From the NCBI GenBank assembly GCA_963785255.1, contig CAWAUR010000006.1, forward strand, positions 157,567 through 221,566: a stretch of 64,000 bases of DNA, in the 5' to 3' direction. A program made the translations under genes and the position numbers. The notes beneath the pieces are model-generated. The model ran no database searches, was not told the DNA's origin, and worked only from the letters and a program-made list of their open reading frames with translations. Positions 1 through 7,139 of the stretch are shown here, piece by piece (positions within the stretch are counted from its first letter, which is position 1; each line of letters opens with the position of its first letter). The DNA comes from Bog-159 sp963785255 (lineage in GTDB: Bacteria; Acidobacteriota; Terriglobia; Bryobacterales; Bryobacteraceae).

Positions 1-1003
1 AATTGAATACTTTGATGGCCGAGGGTATGGCTACGAAGTAACTGAGAAAGGAGAACACCAGGCCGGCGTACACCGATTGGCCGGACACGAACATGTGGTG
101 CCCCCAGACCAGGAAGCCCAGCACGGCGATCGCCACGCTGGAAAACGCGACCATCTTATAGCCGAACACGGGCCTCTTGGCGAACACCGAAACTAACTCG
201 CTGATTATGCCCATGCCCGGCAACACCATGATATAGACGGCGGGGTGGGAATAGAACCAGAACAAATGTTGGAACAGCACCGGATCGCCGCCGCGCGCGG
301 GATCGAAGATGCCGATGTGCAGCGCCCGCTCGCAGATCAGGAGAACCAGCGTGATGGCGATTACGGGAGTCCCCAGCACCTGGATGAGAGCGGTGGCATA
401 GTTCGACCATACGAATAAGGGCAAGCGAAACCAGGTCATGCCCGGCGCTCGCATGCGATGCACGGTGACAATGAAGTTCAGTCCGGTAAGAATCGACGAA
501 AACCCGGCGATAAAGATACCCAAGCCCGTGGCAATCACATAGGTGTTCGAGTAATTGCTGCTATACGGCACATAGAAGGTCCAACCGGTATCCACGCCGC
601 CGGCCAACATAGCGAAGATCGCGAAACAGCCGCCGATGACCAGCAGATACCAACTCAGCAGATTGATCCGGGGAAACGCCAGGTCCTTGGCCCCGATCAT
701 CATGGGCAGGAAGAAGTTTCCGAGCGTGGCCGGGATGGAAGGGATCAGAAAGAAAAAGACCATAATCACGCCGTGTAGCGTGAATAGTTTTGTATAAGTA
801 TCCGCCGATACCAGGTCGCCCTTGGGAGTCAGAAGTTCCAGGCGGATCAACGTGGCGAAGATACCACCCAGGAAAAAGAAGAACGTGATCGTATGCAGAT
901 ATAACAGCGCGATTCGCTTATGATCCTTAGTCAGCAGCCACGACTTGATGCCGTAACTCGCATTGAGGTAAGTTTCGCGCTCTTGGACGGCTTCGGTAAT
1001 CAT
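1..1003 (-). CDS. ctaD: Cytochrome c oxidase subunit I (partial, 3' end outside window)
   Basis: Catalytic heme-copper subunit of the terminal oxidase; it reduces O2 and pumps protons in the inner membrane. About 334 N-terminal residues are visible and all are membrane-protein-like. H77 in FTLHGVIM matches the low-spin heme ligand of helix II. H253 and Y257 in SHPAVY match the CuB histidine and the cross-linked tyrosine of A-type oxidases, and H302-H303 in WGHHMF match the CuB histidine pair. The ATG at 1003 lies 4 nt after the coxB stop, so it belongs to the same transcript. The gene continues beyond base 1. Family membership is certain; the C-terminal part cannot be judged. Confidence 0.96.
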   Translation of the reverse strand, partial: MITEAVQERETYLNASYGIKSWLLTKDHKRIALLYLHTITFFFFLGGIFATLIRLELLTPKGDLVSADTYTKLFTLHGVIMVFFFLIPSIPATLGNFFLPMMIGAKDLAFPRINLLSWYLLVIGGCFAIFAMLAGGVDTGWTFYVPYSSNYSNTYVIATGLGIFIAGFSSILTGLNFIVTVHRMRAPGMTWFRLPLFVWSNYATALIQVLGTPVIAITLVLLICERALHIGIFDPARGGDPVLFQHLFWFYSHPAVYIMVLPGMGIISELVSVFAKRPVFGYKMVAFSSVAIAVLGFLVWGHHMFVSGQSVYAGLVFSFLSYFVAIPSAIKVFN

Positions 1004-1007
1004 AGTA

Positions 1008-1997
1008 TTATTTCTTGGTGGATGGCGGCTTGGTGTTGGTGGTTGCCGCACCGGCGGGTTGGCTTTGCTTGGGCGTTAGAGACTTGATGTATTCGATCAA
1101 CTGAAGGACGTTTTCCTCCGTTACCAATCCCTGGAACGTCGGCATAATCGGCTGAAAGCCCGCAACAATCTTTGCCGAAGGATACAGAATCGATTCCCGG
1201 ATATAATCCTCGTCGAATTTTACTTTACCGCCGCCAGTCAGTTCGACCGTCGTGCCATACAAGTTGCGCAAATCCGGGCCGCGACCGGGAGGGCCCGAGA
1301 GATGGTGACAATTGGCGCAGGCCAGGCTCTGAAACAATTTCTCGCCGGTGGCAGCCAGCGAGCCGGTGGCCCCGCCGCTGAGCCATGCCTGATAGTCCTG
1401 AGGCTCCATCACGTATACCCAACCCACCATGGCGTAATGATTCGTGCCGCAATATTGAGAACAGAATAAATGATACTTGCCGGGTTTAGTTGGCTTGAAC
1501 CATTCCGTCGTATAACGCCCCGGTAGCACGTCGGCTTTCACGCGAAAGGCGGGCACGAAGAAATCGTGAATCACATCTTCGGAAGTCATGGTCAGTTTGA
1601 CCGCTTGGCCGACCGGGATATGCAGCTCGTTGATCTCGCGCTGACCTTCTAAGTGCTGCACCTTCCACATCCATTGTTTGCCGACCACATAGATTTGTTG
1701 AGCGTCGTCGGGCGGACGTGACACCGTGAAGAAAACAGAAGCGCCCCATACGAACATGATCATCGTCAGACCGAACGGGAGAACCGTCCAGAGAACCTCG
1801 AGAACCACGGGACTATGGGGGGGGGAAGGCATTTCGGCCTCGGAACGCCGCCGGTACCGGATGGCGAAGTAGAAGATGGTTACAAAGATTCCTACCGAGA
1901 AGAAGACGGATACAGCCAGCAGGAAGTAGAGCAGGTGGTCCACACTGGCGGCCACGCTGGATGCTTGAACCGGAAATAGAGGTAATTCGGAACCCAT
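1008..1997 (-). CDS. ctaC: Cytochrome c oxidase subunit II with fused cytochrome c domain (caa3 type)
   Basis: Electron-entry subunit of the oxidase, 329 aa. Two N-terminal transmembrane helices (about residues 20-46 and 66-90) precede the periplasmic cupredoxin domain. The CuA ligands are H144, C179, C183, H187 and M190 in the pattern CSQYCGTNHYAM. A class I cytochrome c domain follows, with CANCH at 227-231 and a distal Met in the QPIMPTF segment, so this is a caa3-type subunit that can take electrons from a cytochrome c or directly from alternative complex III. The tail (about 305-329) is low in complexity and rich in T, P and K. It sits between the SCO gene and ctaD in one tight operon. 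Confidence 0.96.
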   Translation of the reverse strand: MGSELPLFPVQASSVAASVDHLLYFLLAVSVFFSVGIFVTIFYFAIRYRRRSEAEMPSPPHSPVVLEVLWTVLPFGLTMIMFVWGASVFFTVSRPPDDAQQIYVVGKQWMWKVQHLEGQREINELHIPVGQAVKLTMTSEDVIHDFFVPAFRVKADVLPGRYTTEWFKPTKPGKYHLFCSQYCGTNHYAMVGWVYVMEPQDYQAWLSGGATGSLAATGEKLFQSLACANCHHLSGPPGRGPDLRNLYGTTVELTGGGKVKFDEDYIRESILYPSAKIVAGFQPIMPTFQGLVTEENVLQLIEYIKSLTPKQSQPAGAATTNTKPPSTKK

Positions 1998-2001
1998 GGA
2001 G

Positions 2002-2871
2002 TTATCGAGCGTGTCTTAGAAAACGCCGGTCCTTACGCCAATCGCGGCGCCACGCGATGAATAGAAATGTGCCGCAAATCAGAACGAATATGGTTCCCGC
2101 GAATCGGACCATATTCATGGCGATGGCGCCGTATTTGCCGGTCGCCGGATCGTAATGGTAACAGAACAAGAGAATTTGGTCGACCGGAGAGCCGATCTTG
2201 TTTTGGGACGCCTCCACTAACCCCAGGCGCATATCCCGCGGCGCATACTCCACGCCATAGAAGTACCGGGATAACTTGCCGTCTGGCGTCAGAATCATGA
2301 TGGCGCTGGCGTGCGCATACTGTCCGGTGGTTGGATCGAGCTTATAGCGAAAGCCAACCGCAGATGTCAGCGCCTTGATCGACGCTTCGTCGCCAGTGAG
2401 GAAGTGCCAGCCATTATCCGTATTGGGACGGTGATATCTTTGCAGGTAACTGGCCCTCTTACCCGCCGCAATCTCGGGCGTATCTTTGGGATCGAAACTA
2501 ACCGCCACGACTTCAAAGTCGCGGCCCGGATCGAGCGAGATGGCGCGCAGGCTGGTGGCCACTCCATTCAGGACCATGTTACAAAGCATGGGACACGTGT
2601 AATAGACTAAAGCCAGTAACACGGGCTTATGGCCGCTGACGTAAGTGGAGAGCGGCAGGGAGCGGCCGAACTCGTCGCGGAAGACAAGGTTAAGCGGAAC
2701 CTGGTGATTCAGATTCTGTTCGATGCTCACGCCCTGCAAGCCGGGCGGCAGCGGCGCCGGCTTGGAATCGGGGCTGCGCATCGTCGAGGGCTGGACCGGC
2801 GCGGGCTGGCCGGGCTGGGCTAAAGCCGACGTCGCACCAAGTAATACACAACATGCAATCTTGAAGTTCAT
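2002..2871 (-). CDS. SCO1/SenC-family copper chaperone
   Basis: Thioredoxin-fold protein that delivers copper to the CuA site of subunit II. It is 289 aa and has an N-terminal signal peptide ending near LAQP. The copper-binding pair is in YYTCPMLCNM (CxxxC), and the third ligand is the histidine in YAHASAIMIL. A C-terminal hydrophobic segment (FAGTIFVLICGTFLFIAW) followed by a basic tail suggests a second membrane anchor, which differs from the usual single N-terminal anchor. Its start overlaps the preceding gene's stop by 4 nt (ATGA), and coxB follows after 4 nt, fitting a role in assembling this oxidase. Confidence 0.93.
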   Translation of the reverse strand: MNFKIACCVLLGATSALAQPGQPAPVQPSTMRSPDSKPAPLPPGLQGVSIEQNLNHQVPLNLVFRDEFGRSLPLSTYVSGHKPVLLALVYYTCPMLCNMVLNGVATSLRAISLDPGRDFEVVAVSFDPKDTPEIAAGKRASYLQRYHRPNTDNGWHFLTGDEASIKALTSAVGFRYKLDPTTGQYAHASAIMILTPDGKLSRYFYGVEYAPRDMRLGLVEASQNKIGSPVDQILLFCYHYDPATGKYGAIAMNMVRFAGTIFVLICGTFLFIAWRRDWRKDRRFLRHAR

Positions 2872-3293
2872 TTCGTTTTTCCAACAGGTTGCGCGGGCGT
2901 TGCGGGCAAGCCGCGTTGCGCAATCAGATCCATGGCACGTTCGACTGGGATCTGTACAATTCCCTTATCCGGGTCGATCCATGCATATTGATGAACGATA
3001 CGCTCCTGGGCGCTGCGCAGGTCGCGCATATCCTGCGCCGGGTGGGCCTGCAGACGAGGTTCGGGCGGCTGTTTTTGTGCGCTAACCATGGCCGATGGAG
3101 ACTCCGGGCGTCCCATTTCGGTTACGCGAGCCTTCAGATAATCAAACAGGCCCCACAACCCGAACATGAAGATGATAATCAGGGCTGACATGGATAACCC
3201 GAACTTAGTCAGGAATGGAGCATTCACATCGCCCGGCTCGTGATGCACGTCGGGATTGCGCAGACCATTTCCGGAGTGAGCGTTATTCTCCAT
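2868..3293 (-). CDS. Small single-pass membrane protein in the ACIII-oxidase cluster, function unknown
   Basis: 141 aa. A hydrophilic N-terminus (about 1-30) is followed by one strong transmembrane helix (SALIIIFMFGLWGLFDYL, about 36-53) and a roughly 85-residue soluble tail that contains IDPDKGIVQIPVERAMDLIA. That last stretch resembles a short motif seen in small cytochrome-oxidase-linked proteins of Acidobacteria, but I cannot name a family. The start overlaps the actF stop by 11 nt and has a GGAGGAG ribosome site, and the stop overlaps the SCO gene by 4 nt. The coupling on both sides argues that it is a real subunit or assembly factor. Confidence 0.8.
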   Translation of the reverse strand: MENNAHSGNGLRNPDVHHEPGDVNAPFLTKFGLSMSALIIIFMFGLWGLFDYLKARVTEMGRPESPSAMVSAQKQPPEPRLQAHPAQDMRDLRSAQERIVHQYAWIDPDKGIVQIPVERAMDLIAQRGLPATPAQPVGKTK

Positions 3294-4482
3294 GTTCCAG
3301 AGCCTCCTCCAGGTGCGGATCGCCGAGCGGAAGTAGCGGCCGCAATTCGAGTTGCCACAGAAACGCCGCCAGCCAGATTCCGCCTAGCGCGATGGGTAAC
3401 ACGAAGTCCATCCAACTTATAGTGAAATGTTGTTTGTGAAAGTCTGGCGCGACCATCCAATAAAGGTCCACAAAGCGCATCCCGATGACCACCAGAGCCA
3501 CGTTGCGCAGCAGTTTGAAATTACGCTTCAGATCGCGTGAAAGCAACAGGGCGAAAGGTAACGCGAATTGCAGCACCGCGAGCATCAACCCGATATACTG
3601 CCATCCGCCCGCGAAACGGTTCAGGTACCAGGGAATCTCTTCCGGCAGATTGCCAGACCAGATGACCAGTAACTGGGAAAATGTGAAATATGCCCAGACC
3701 ATTACAAAAGTCAGCAGTAACTTACCTACATCGTGCAAATGCCGGGGCGTCAGAACGTCCGCGAGCGGCGGCCGGGAACTCAAGAGCACCAGCACACAAA
3801 TCAGGAACGCGATCGCCGACAATCCCTCGCCGGCAATGAAGAGCAGACCGAAAATGGTGGAAAACCAATGCGGGTTGATGGAGAGAATCCAGTCGACAGC
3901 CATGAAGGTAACGCTGAACCCGTAAAAAATGAGGCCGGGGCCGCTGATGGCCGCCAGGCGGCGGGCGGAGCGTTCATCGCCGCGATCCTGATCGCCCGAC
4001 CACTTATACAGTAAGTGCGCAATCAGTATCCATCCCGCAAAATATACAACTGTCCGGATAAGGAAGAATGGCACGTTCAAATAAATCCGCTTGTGGAGTA
4101 ACACAGGATCGTGCGCCACGATATCGGGGTGCGACCATTGATAGAGGTGCGGCATACCGATAACGATGGGGAGAAATAGAATCGCCATCAGCGGCAGGGT
4201 GCGTGACGCAGCTTCGCATGGGCGCCTTATGACCACGCCCCACGCGCCTCCCGTGAGGTATTGCAGCATCAGCACGGCCGTCGCGCCGAGCGGCAGGCCG
4301 ACAAAAAACATGTAACACCAGATATAGGACCGGTAGAACTGATCCACATTAAAGAAGGCGCCGATGATGCCCAGCAGCAAGCCCACTACGCCGACAATGA
4401 GACATCGGGTGCGCCAGCCGCGCATATCGGCGGCGAGATCCGGGGGAATGGCGAAAGATCGTTGGTGGGCGGCGGCCGGCAT
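3283..4482 (-). CDS. actF: Alternative complex III subunit ActF (quinone-binding membrane subunit)
   Basis: Polytopic NrfD-like subunit of the quinol:cytochrome c oxidoreductase, about 399 aa with around ten predicted membrane helices. It is paralogous to ActC. Its position after actE and before the oxidase genes matches other ACIII operons. The start chosen is the ATG at 4482, which forms a TAATG junction with the actE stop. An in-frame upstream extension to 4590 lies wholly inside actE and encodes Arg/Ala-rich sequence unlike the family, so I reject it. It probably conducts quinol electrons or protons together with ActC. Confidence 0.92.
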   Translation of the reverse strand: MPAAAHQRSFAIPPDLAADMRGWRTRCLIVGVVGLLLGIIGAFFNVDQFYRSYIWCYMFFVGLPLGATAVLMLQYLTGGAWGVVIRRPCEAASRTLPLMAILFLPIVIGMPHLYQWSHPDIVAHDPVLLHKRIYLNVPFFLIRTVVYFAGWILIAHLLYKWSGDQDRGDERSARRLAAISGPGLIFYGFSVTFMAVDWILSINPHWFSTIFGLLFIAGEGLSAIAFLICVLVLLSSRPPLADVLTPRHLHDVGKLLLTFVMVWAYFTFSQLLVIWSGNLPEEIPWYLNRFAGGWQYIGLMLAVLQFALPFALLLSRDLKRNFKLLRNVALVVIGMRFVDLYWMVAPDFHKQHFTISWMDFVLPIALGGIWLAAFLWQLELRPLLPLGDPHLEEALEHGE

Positions 4483-5054
4483 TACTTCGCTCCTCCCGGG
4501 CCCAACTTGGCGCGATCGGCGGGCGGCACATCTTCGAGCGTTGCGTGTTGACTCAGTTGCAGCGCACGCACATAAGCCACGATGGCCCAACGGTCGCGCG
4601 GCTCGACCTGCGCCGAGTAATCCTGCATGGCGCCCACTCCATTGGTAATTACATCGAAGAAATAACCTACGGGCGCTTGCCTTAGCCGGTCTATATGGTA
4701 AGACTGCGGCGGCGGATGACTAAGTCCGCGGCGGGCAATCATGCCGTCGCCATATCCTAACAAACCATGGCAGGGCGAACAGTAAATATTAAAACGGTCC
4801 TGACCTCGGTTCATTAGAGCCTGCGTGACGGGCATCGGGAAGTTGTCGATGTACTTACCGTCGGCGCTCTTTCCTGTATAAAGCGCGATATCGGCATCCA
4901 GGTGCCCGCGGGCCACGGTGCCTTCCACCAGTGGACGCGCGGACCGGCCATCTTCGAAGAAGGCACTGGGACGCAAGGGGACAAACTTAGGCTGATCCTG
5001 CATATCCTGCCGGCAGCCGGTAAGGAGGGTAGCGGCTAGGATAAGAAGAACCAC
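4482..5054 (-). CDS. actE: Alternative complex III subunit ActE (mono-heme cytochrome c lipoprotein)
   Basis: Periplasmic heme subunit that passes electrons from ActB/ActA toward the oxidase. The heme site is CSPCH in the segment YCSPCHGLLGYGDG, and a lipobox (LLTGC) ends the short hydrophobic leader. I place the start at a GTG at 5054, giving 190 aa beginning VVLLILAATLLTGC. The frame stays open upstream to 5240, but that stretch crosses a dispersed repeat and the end of actD, so it is not convincing protein. The leader from the GTG lacks the usual basic residues and no Shine-Dalgarno sequence is visible, so the true start is uncertain. The stop overlaps actF by 1 nt. Confidence 0.85.
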   Translation of the reverse strand: MVLLILAATLLTGCRQDMQDQPKFVPLRPSAFFEDGRSARPLVEGTVARGHLDADIALYTGKSADGKYIDNFPMPVTQALMNRGQDRFNIYCSPCHGLLGYGDGMIARRGLSHPPPQSYHIDRLRQAPVGYFFDVITNGVGAMQDYSAQVEPRDRWAIVAYVRALQLSQHATLEDVPPADRAKLGPGGAK

Positions 5055-5148
5055 TATGTGGGGCAGACCATCGTTTTTTGTGGTCTGCCGTTCCGGTGCC
5101 GAGTTGGGCAGACGACACAAAGCGATCGTCCGCCCCACGCGCGTGAGC
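5055..5148. repeat. Dispersed palindromic repeat between actD and actE
   Basis: The core GTGGGGCAGACCATCG at 5058-5073 is followed by a T-run and the complementary arm GGTCTGCC, forming a hairpin. A second hairpin-like block (GGGCAGACGA ... TCGTCCGCCCCAC) follows up to about 5140. The same core occurs inverted at 35766-35794 and 38288-38318. It fills the whole space between two co-transcribed respiratory genes and abuts the probable actE start. Confidence 0.8.
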
Positions 5149-5685
5149 TTAGTGGGCAACTTCGGAAACCTCCCGCGCATCCAGACTCTCCAGGAATTCC
5201 TCGGTCGCCTTGCGATCGAATAACGGATCGCGCGCTTCAATGCATAAGAAAAACCGGTTGCGCGAAGCTAGCGCGAAGCGCGGCACGTTAAATACCGGAT
5301 GATACGGCATCGGCAGGCCGCATACCGCCAGTAATCCAAACGTCGCCGCTATGGCGGCGAATAACACGGTCAGTTCGAAGGTGATGACGATGTACATCGG
5401 CCAACTATGTAGCGGGCGTCCGCCGATGTTAATCGGAAAGTATATCACAGTCACGTAATACTGCATCAGATAGCCGGTCAGTCCGCCCAAAATCCCGCCG
5501 ATCAGAACAATCAGCGGCAACTTACTCTTTGGCAGATGCAGCGCTTCGGTCAACTCTTCGATGGGAAACGGTGAATACGCTTCCATCTTGCGATAGCCGC
5601 GGGCGCGCGCCTCGCGGGCCGCATTCACCAGCGAGGTAGGATTATCGAACTCCGCCATCACGCCGTGAATGGGAGGCTTGGTCAT
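5149..5685 (-). CDS. actD: Alternative complex III subunit ActD (DUF3341)
   Basis: 178 aa membrane subunit. The soluble N-terminal half (MAEFDNPTSLVNAARE ... KMEAYSPFPIEEL) is typical of DUF3341 proteins and is followed by two transmembrane helices (about 57-77 and 96-120) and the loop GLPMPYHPVFNVP. It overlaps the actC stop by 4 nt (ATGA), so translation is probably coupled. ActD is an integral part of ACIII in other bacteria; its precise job is not established. Confidence 0.93.
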   Translation of the reverse strand: MTKPPIHGVMAEFDNPTSLVNAAREARARGYRKMEAYSPFPIEELTEALHLPKSKLPLIVLIGGILGGLTGYLMQYYVTVIYFPINIGGRPLHSWPMYIVITFELTVLFAAIAATFGLLAVCGLPMPYHPVFNVPRFALASRNRFFLCIEARDPLFDRKATEEFLESLDAREVSEVAH

Positions 5686-7067
5686 GGCTTCTCCTCCTCG
5701 ATTTTGGCTTGCGGCAGCAGCGTGCGTACCTCAAAAATCGAAATCATCGGCAACAGACGGATAAACAGGAAGAACAGGAACGTAAACAACCCGATGGTGC
5801 CGACATACGTCGCCCAGTCCCAACGCGTGGGGGTGAAAATCCGCCAGGAAGAGATCAGGTAATCCTGCGCCAGACTGGAAACGATAATCACGAAGCGTTC
5901 CAGCCACATGCCCAGTAACACGACCATGGACGCGATGAATAAGTAGAGCGGTTTGCTGCGCACCTTCTTAAACCAGAGAACCTGGGGAGCCGCGATGTTA
6001 CAGGTGATCAGCAGCCAATACGCGAAGGCATAAGGGCCGGTCATACGATTCCAAATGGCCGAACTCTCATAAACGCTGCCGCTGTACCACGCAGTGAAGG
6101 TTTCCAGGATATAGGCGTAGGCCACGATCAAACCGGTGGCCAGCATGACTTTGGCGGAGTTCTCCAGGTGCTTGTCGGTGATCAGACCTTCCAGGCCGTA
6201 GACTTTGCGCAGCGGAATCGCCAGCACTAAGACCATGGCAAAACCGGAGTAAATGGCGCCGGCCACGAAGTAAGGTGGAAAGAAAGTGCTGTGCCAGCCG
6301 GGCACGATGGCGATAGTGAAGTCGAAGCTGACGACCGTGTGCACGGAGAGCACCAGCGGCGTGGCCAGCCCGGCAAGCAGCAGAGAAGCCATTTCATGAT
6401 TGGACCAATGCCGCGCCGAACCGCGCCAGCCCATCGCCAGAATGCCGTAGGTGGCGCGCGCCAGGCGATTGCGCGCGCGGTCGCGTAAGGTGGCTAAGTC
6501 GGGAATCAGACCCACGAACCAAAACAGGAGCGATACCGTGGCGTAAGTGGATACCGCAAAAACATCCCACACCAGTGGACTGCGGAACTGCGGCTGGACA
6601 CCCATGGTGTTGGGGTACGGGAACATCCAATAGAAGAGCCACGGCCGGCCCATGTGCAGCAGCGGGAACATACCGGCGCAGGCCACCGCGAACAGCGTCA
6701 TGGCTTCCGCGAAACGATTTATGGAATTGCGCCAGCTTTGATTGAGCAGCAGCAGAATCGCCGAAATCAGCGTGCCGGCGTGCCCGATTCCGATCCACCA
6801 TACGAAGTTAGTAATAGCGAATCCCCAACCTACTGGAATCTGGATGCCCCAGATGCCCACGCCCTTGGCAAACAGTAACACCACCGACCATAAGAAGAGC
6901 AGCAGAAGGGCGAAGCCGCCGGCGAAGCACGCTACCCAGAAAATGGGCGGGCGGCGGGTCAGAACGACGGACGCGATCTGGTCGGTAACCGTGCCGAACG
7001 TGTAGCCGGGCGCGATTACCGGCTCCGGCGATAACTCTTCGTCCGCGATTTGTTTCTCGTCAGCCAT
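5682..7067 (-). CDS. actC: Alternative complex III subunit ActC (NrfD-like membrane protein)
   Basis: 461 aa with about ten membrane helices and no cofactor-binding motif, as expected of the NrfD/PsrC-type quinol-oxidising subunit. Family-like stretches include NFVWWIGIGHAGTLISAILLL, of which WIGIGHAGT near residues 92-100 is the usual quinone-site helix, and the glycine-rich loop before HSTFFPPYFVAGAIYSGFAM. The N-terminal 30 residues are cytoplasmic and acidic. It follows actB after a gap of about 70 nt filled by a repeat and overlaps actD by 4 nt. It probably docks the ActB iron-sulfur arm to the quinone pool. Confidence 0.94.
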   Translation of the reverse strand: MADEKQIADEELSPEPVIAPGYTFGTVTDQIASVVLTRRPPIFWVACFAGGFALLLLFLWSVVLLFAKGVGIWGIQIPVGWGFAITNFVWWIGIGHAGTLISAILLLLNQSWRNSINRFAEAMTLFAVACAGMFPLLHMGRPWLFYWMFPYPNTMGVQPQFRSPLVWDVFAVSTYATVSLLFWFVGLIPDLATLRDRARNRLARATYGILAMGWRGSARHWSNHEMASLLLAGLATPLVLSVHTVVSFDFTIAIVPGWHSTFFPPYFVAGAIYSGFAMVLVLAIPLRKVYGLEGLITDKHLENSAKVMLATGLIVAYAYILETFTAWYSGSVYESSAIWNRMTGPYAFAYWLLITCNIAAPQVLWFKKVRSKPLYLFIASMVVLLGMWLERFVIIVSSLAQDYLISSWRIFTPTRWDWATYVGTIGLFTFLFFLFIRLLPMISIFEVRTLLPQAKIEEEKP

Positions 7068-7082
7068 GGTTAGCTATTTACT

Positions 7083-7133
7083 CACGGAAGGCAGCCTGAG
7101 AGGCTGCCGCAGGCAAAGTGCCTGCCCCACAAT
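7083..7133. repeat. Dispersed mosaic hairpin repeat between actB and actC
   Basis: GGCAGCCTGAGAGGCTGCC at 7087-7105 forms a 7-bp stem. GCAGGCAAAGTGCCTGC follows as a second small hairpin, then CCCCAC. The same modules recur at about 17.1, 19.5, 35.7 and 40.6 kb. It lies inside the act operon and could act as an RNA processing or attenuation structure; that role is only inferred. Confidence 0.8.
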
Positions 7134-7139
7134 GCCGCA

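Noticed and set aside
458..778. Plus-strand open frame opposite ctaD
   Set aside because: It is antisense to a clear oxidase gene and has no family-like sequence.
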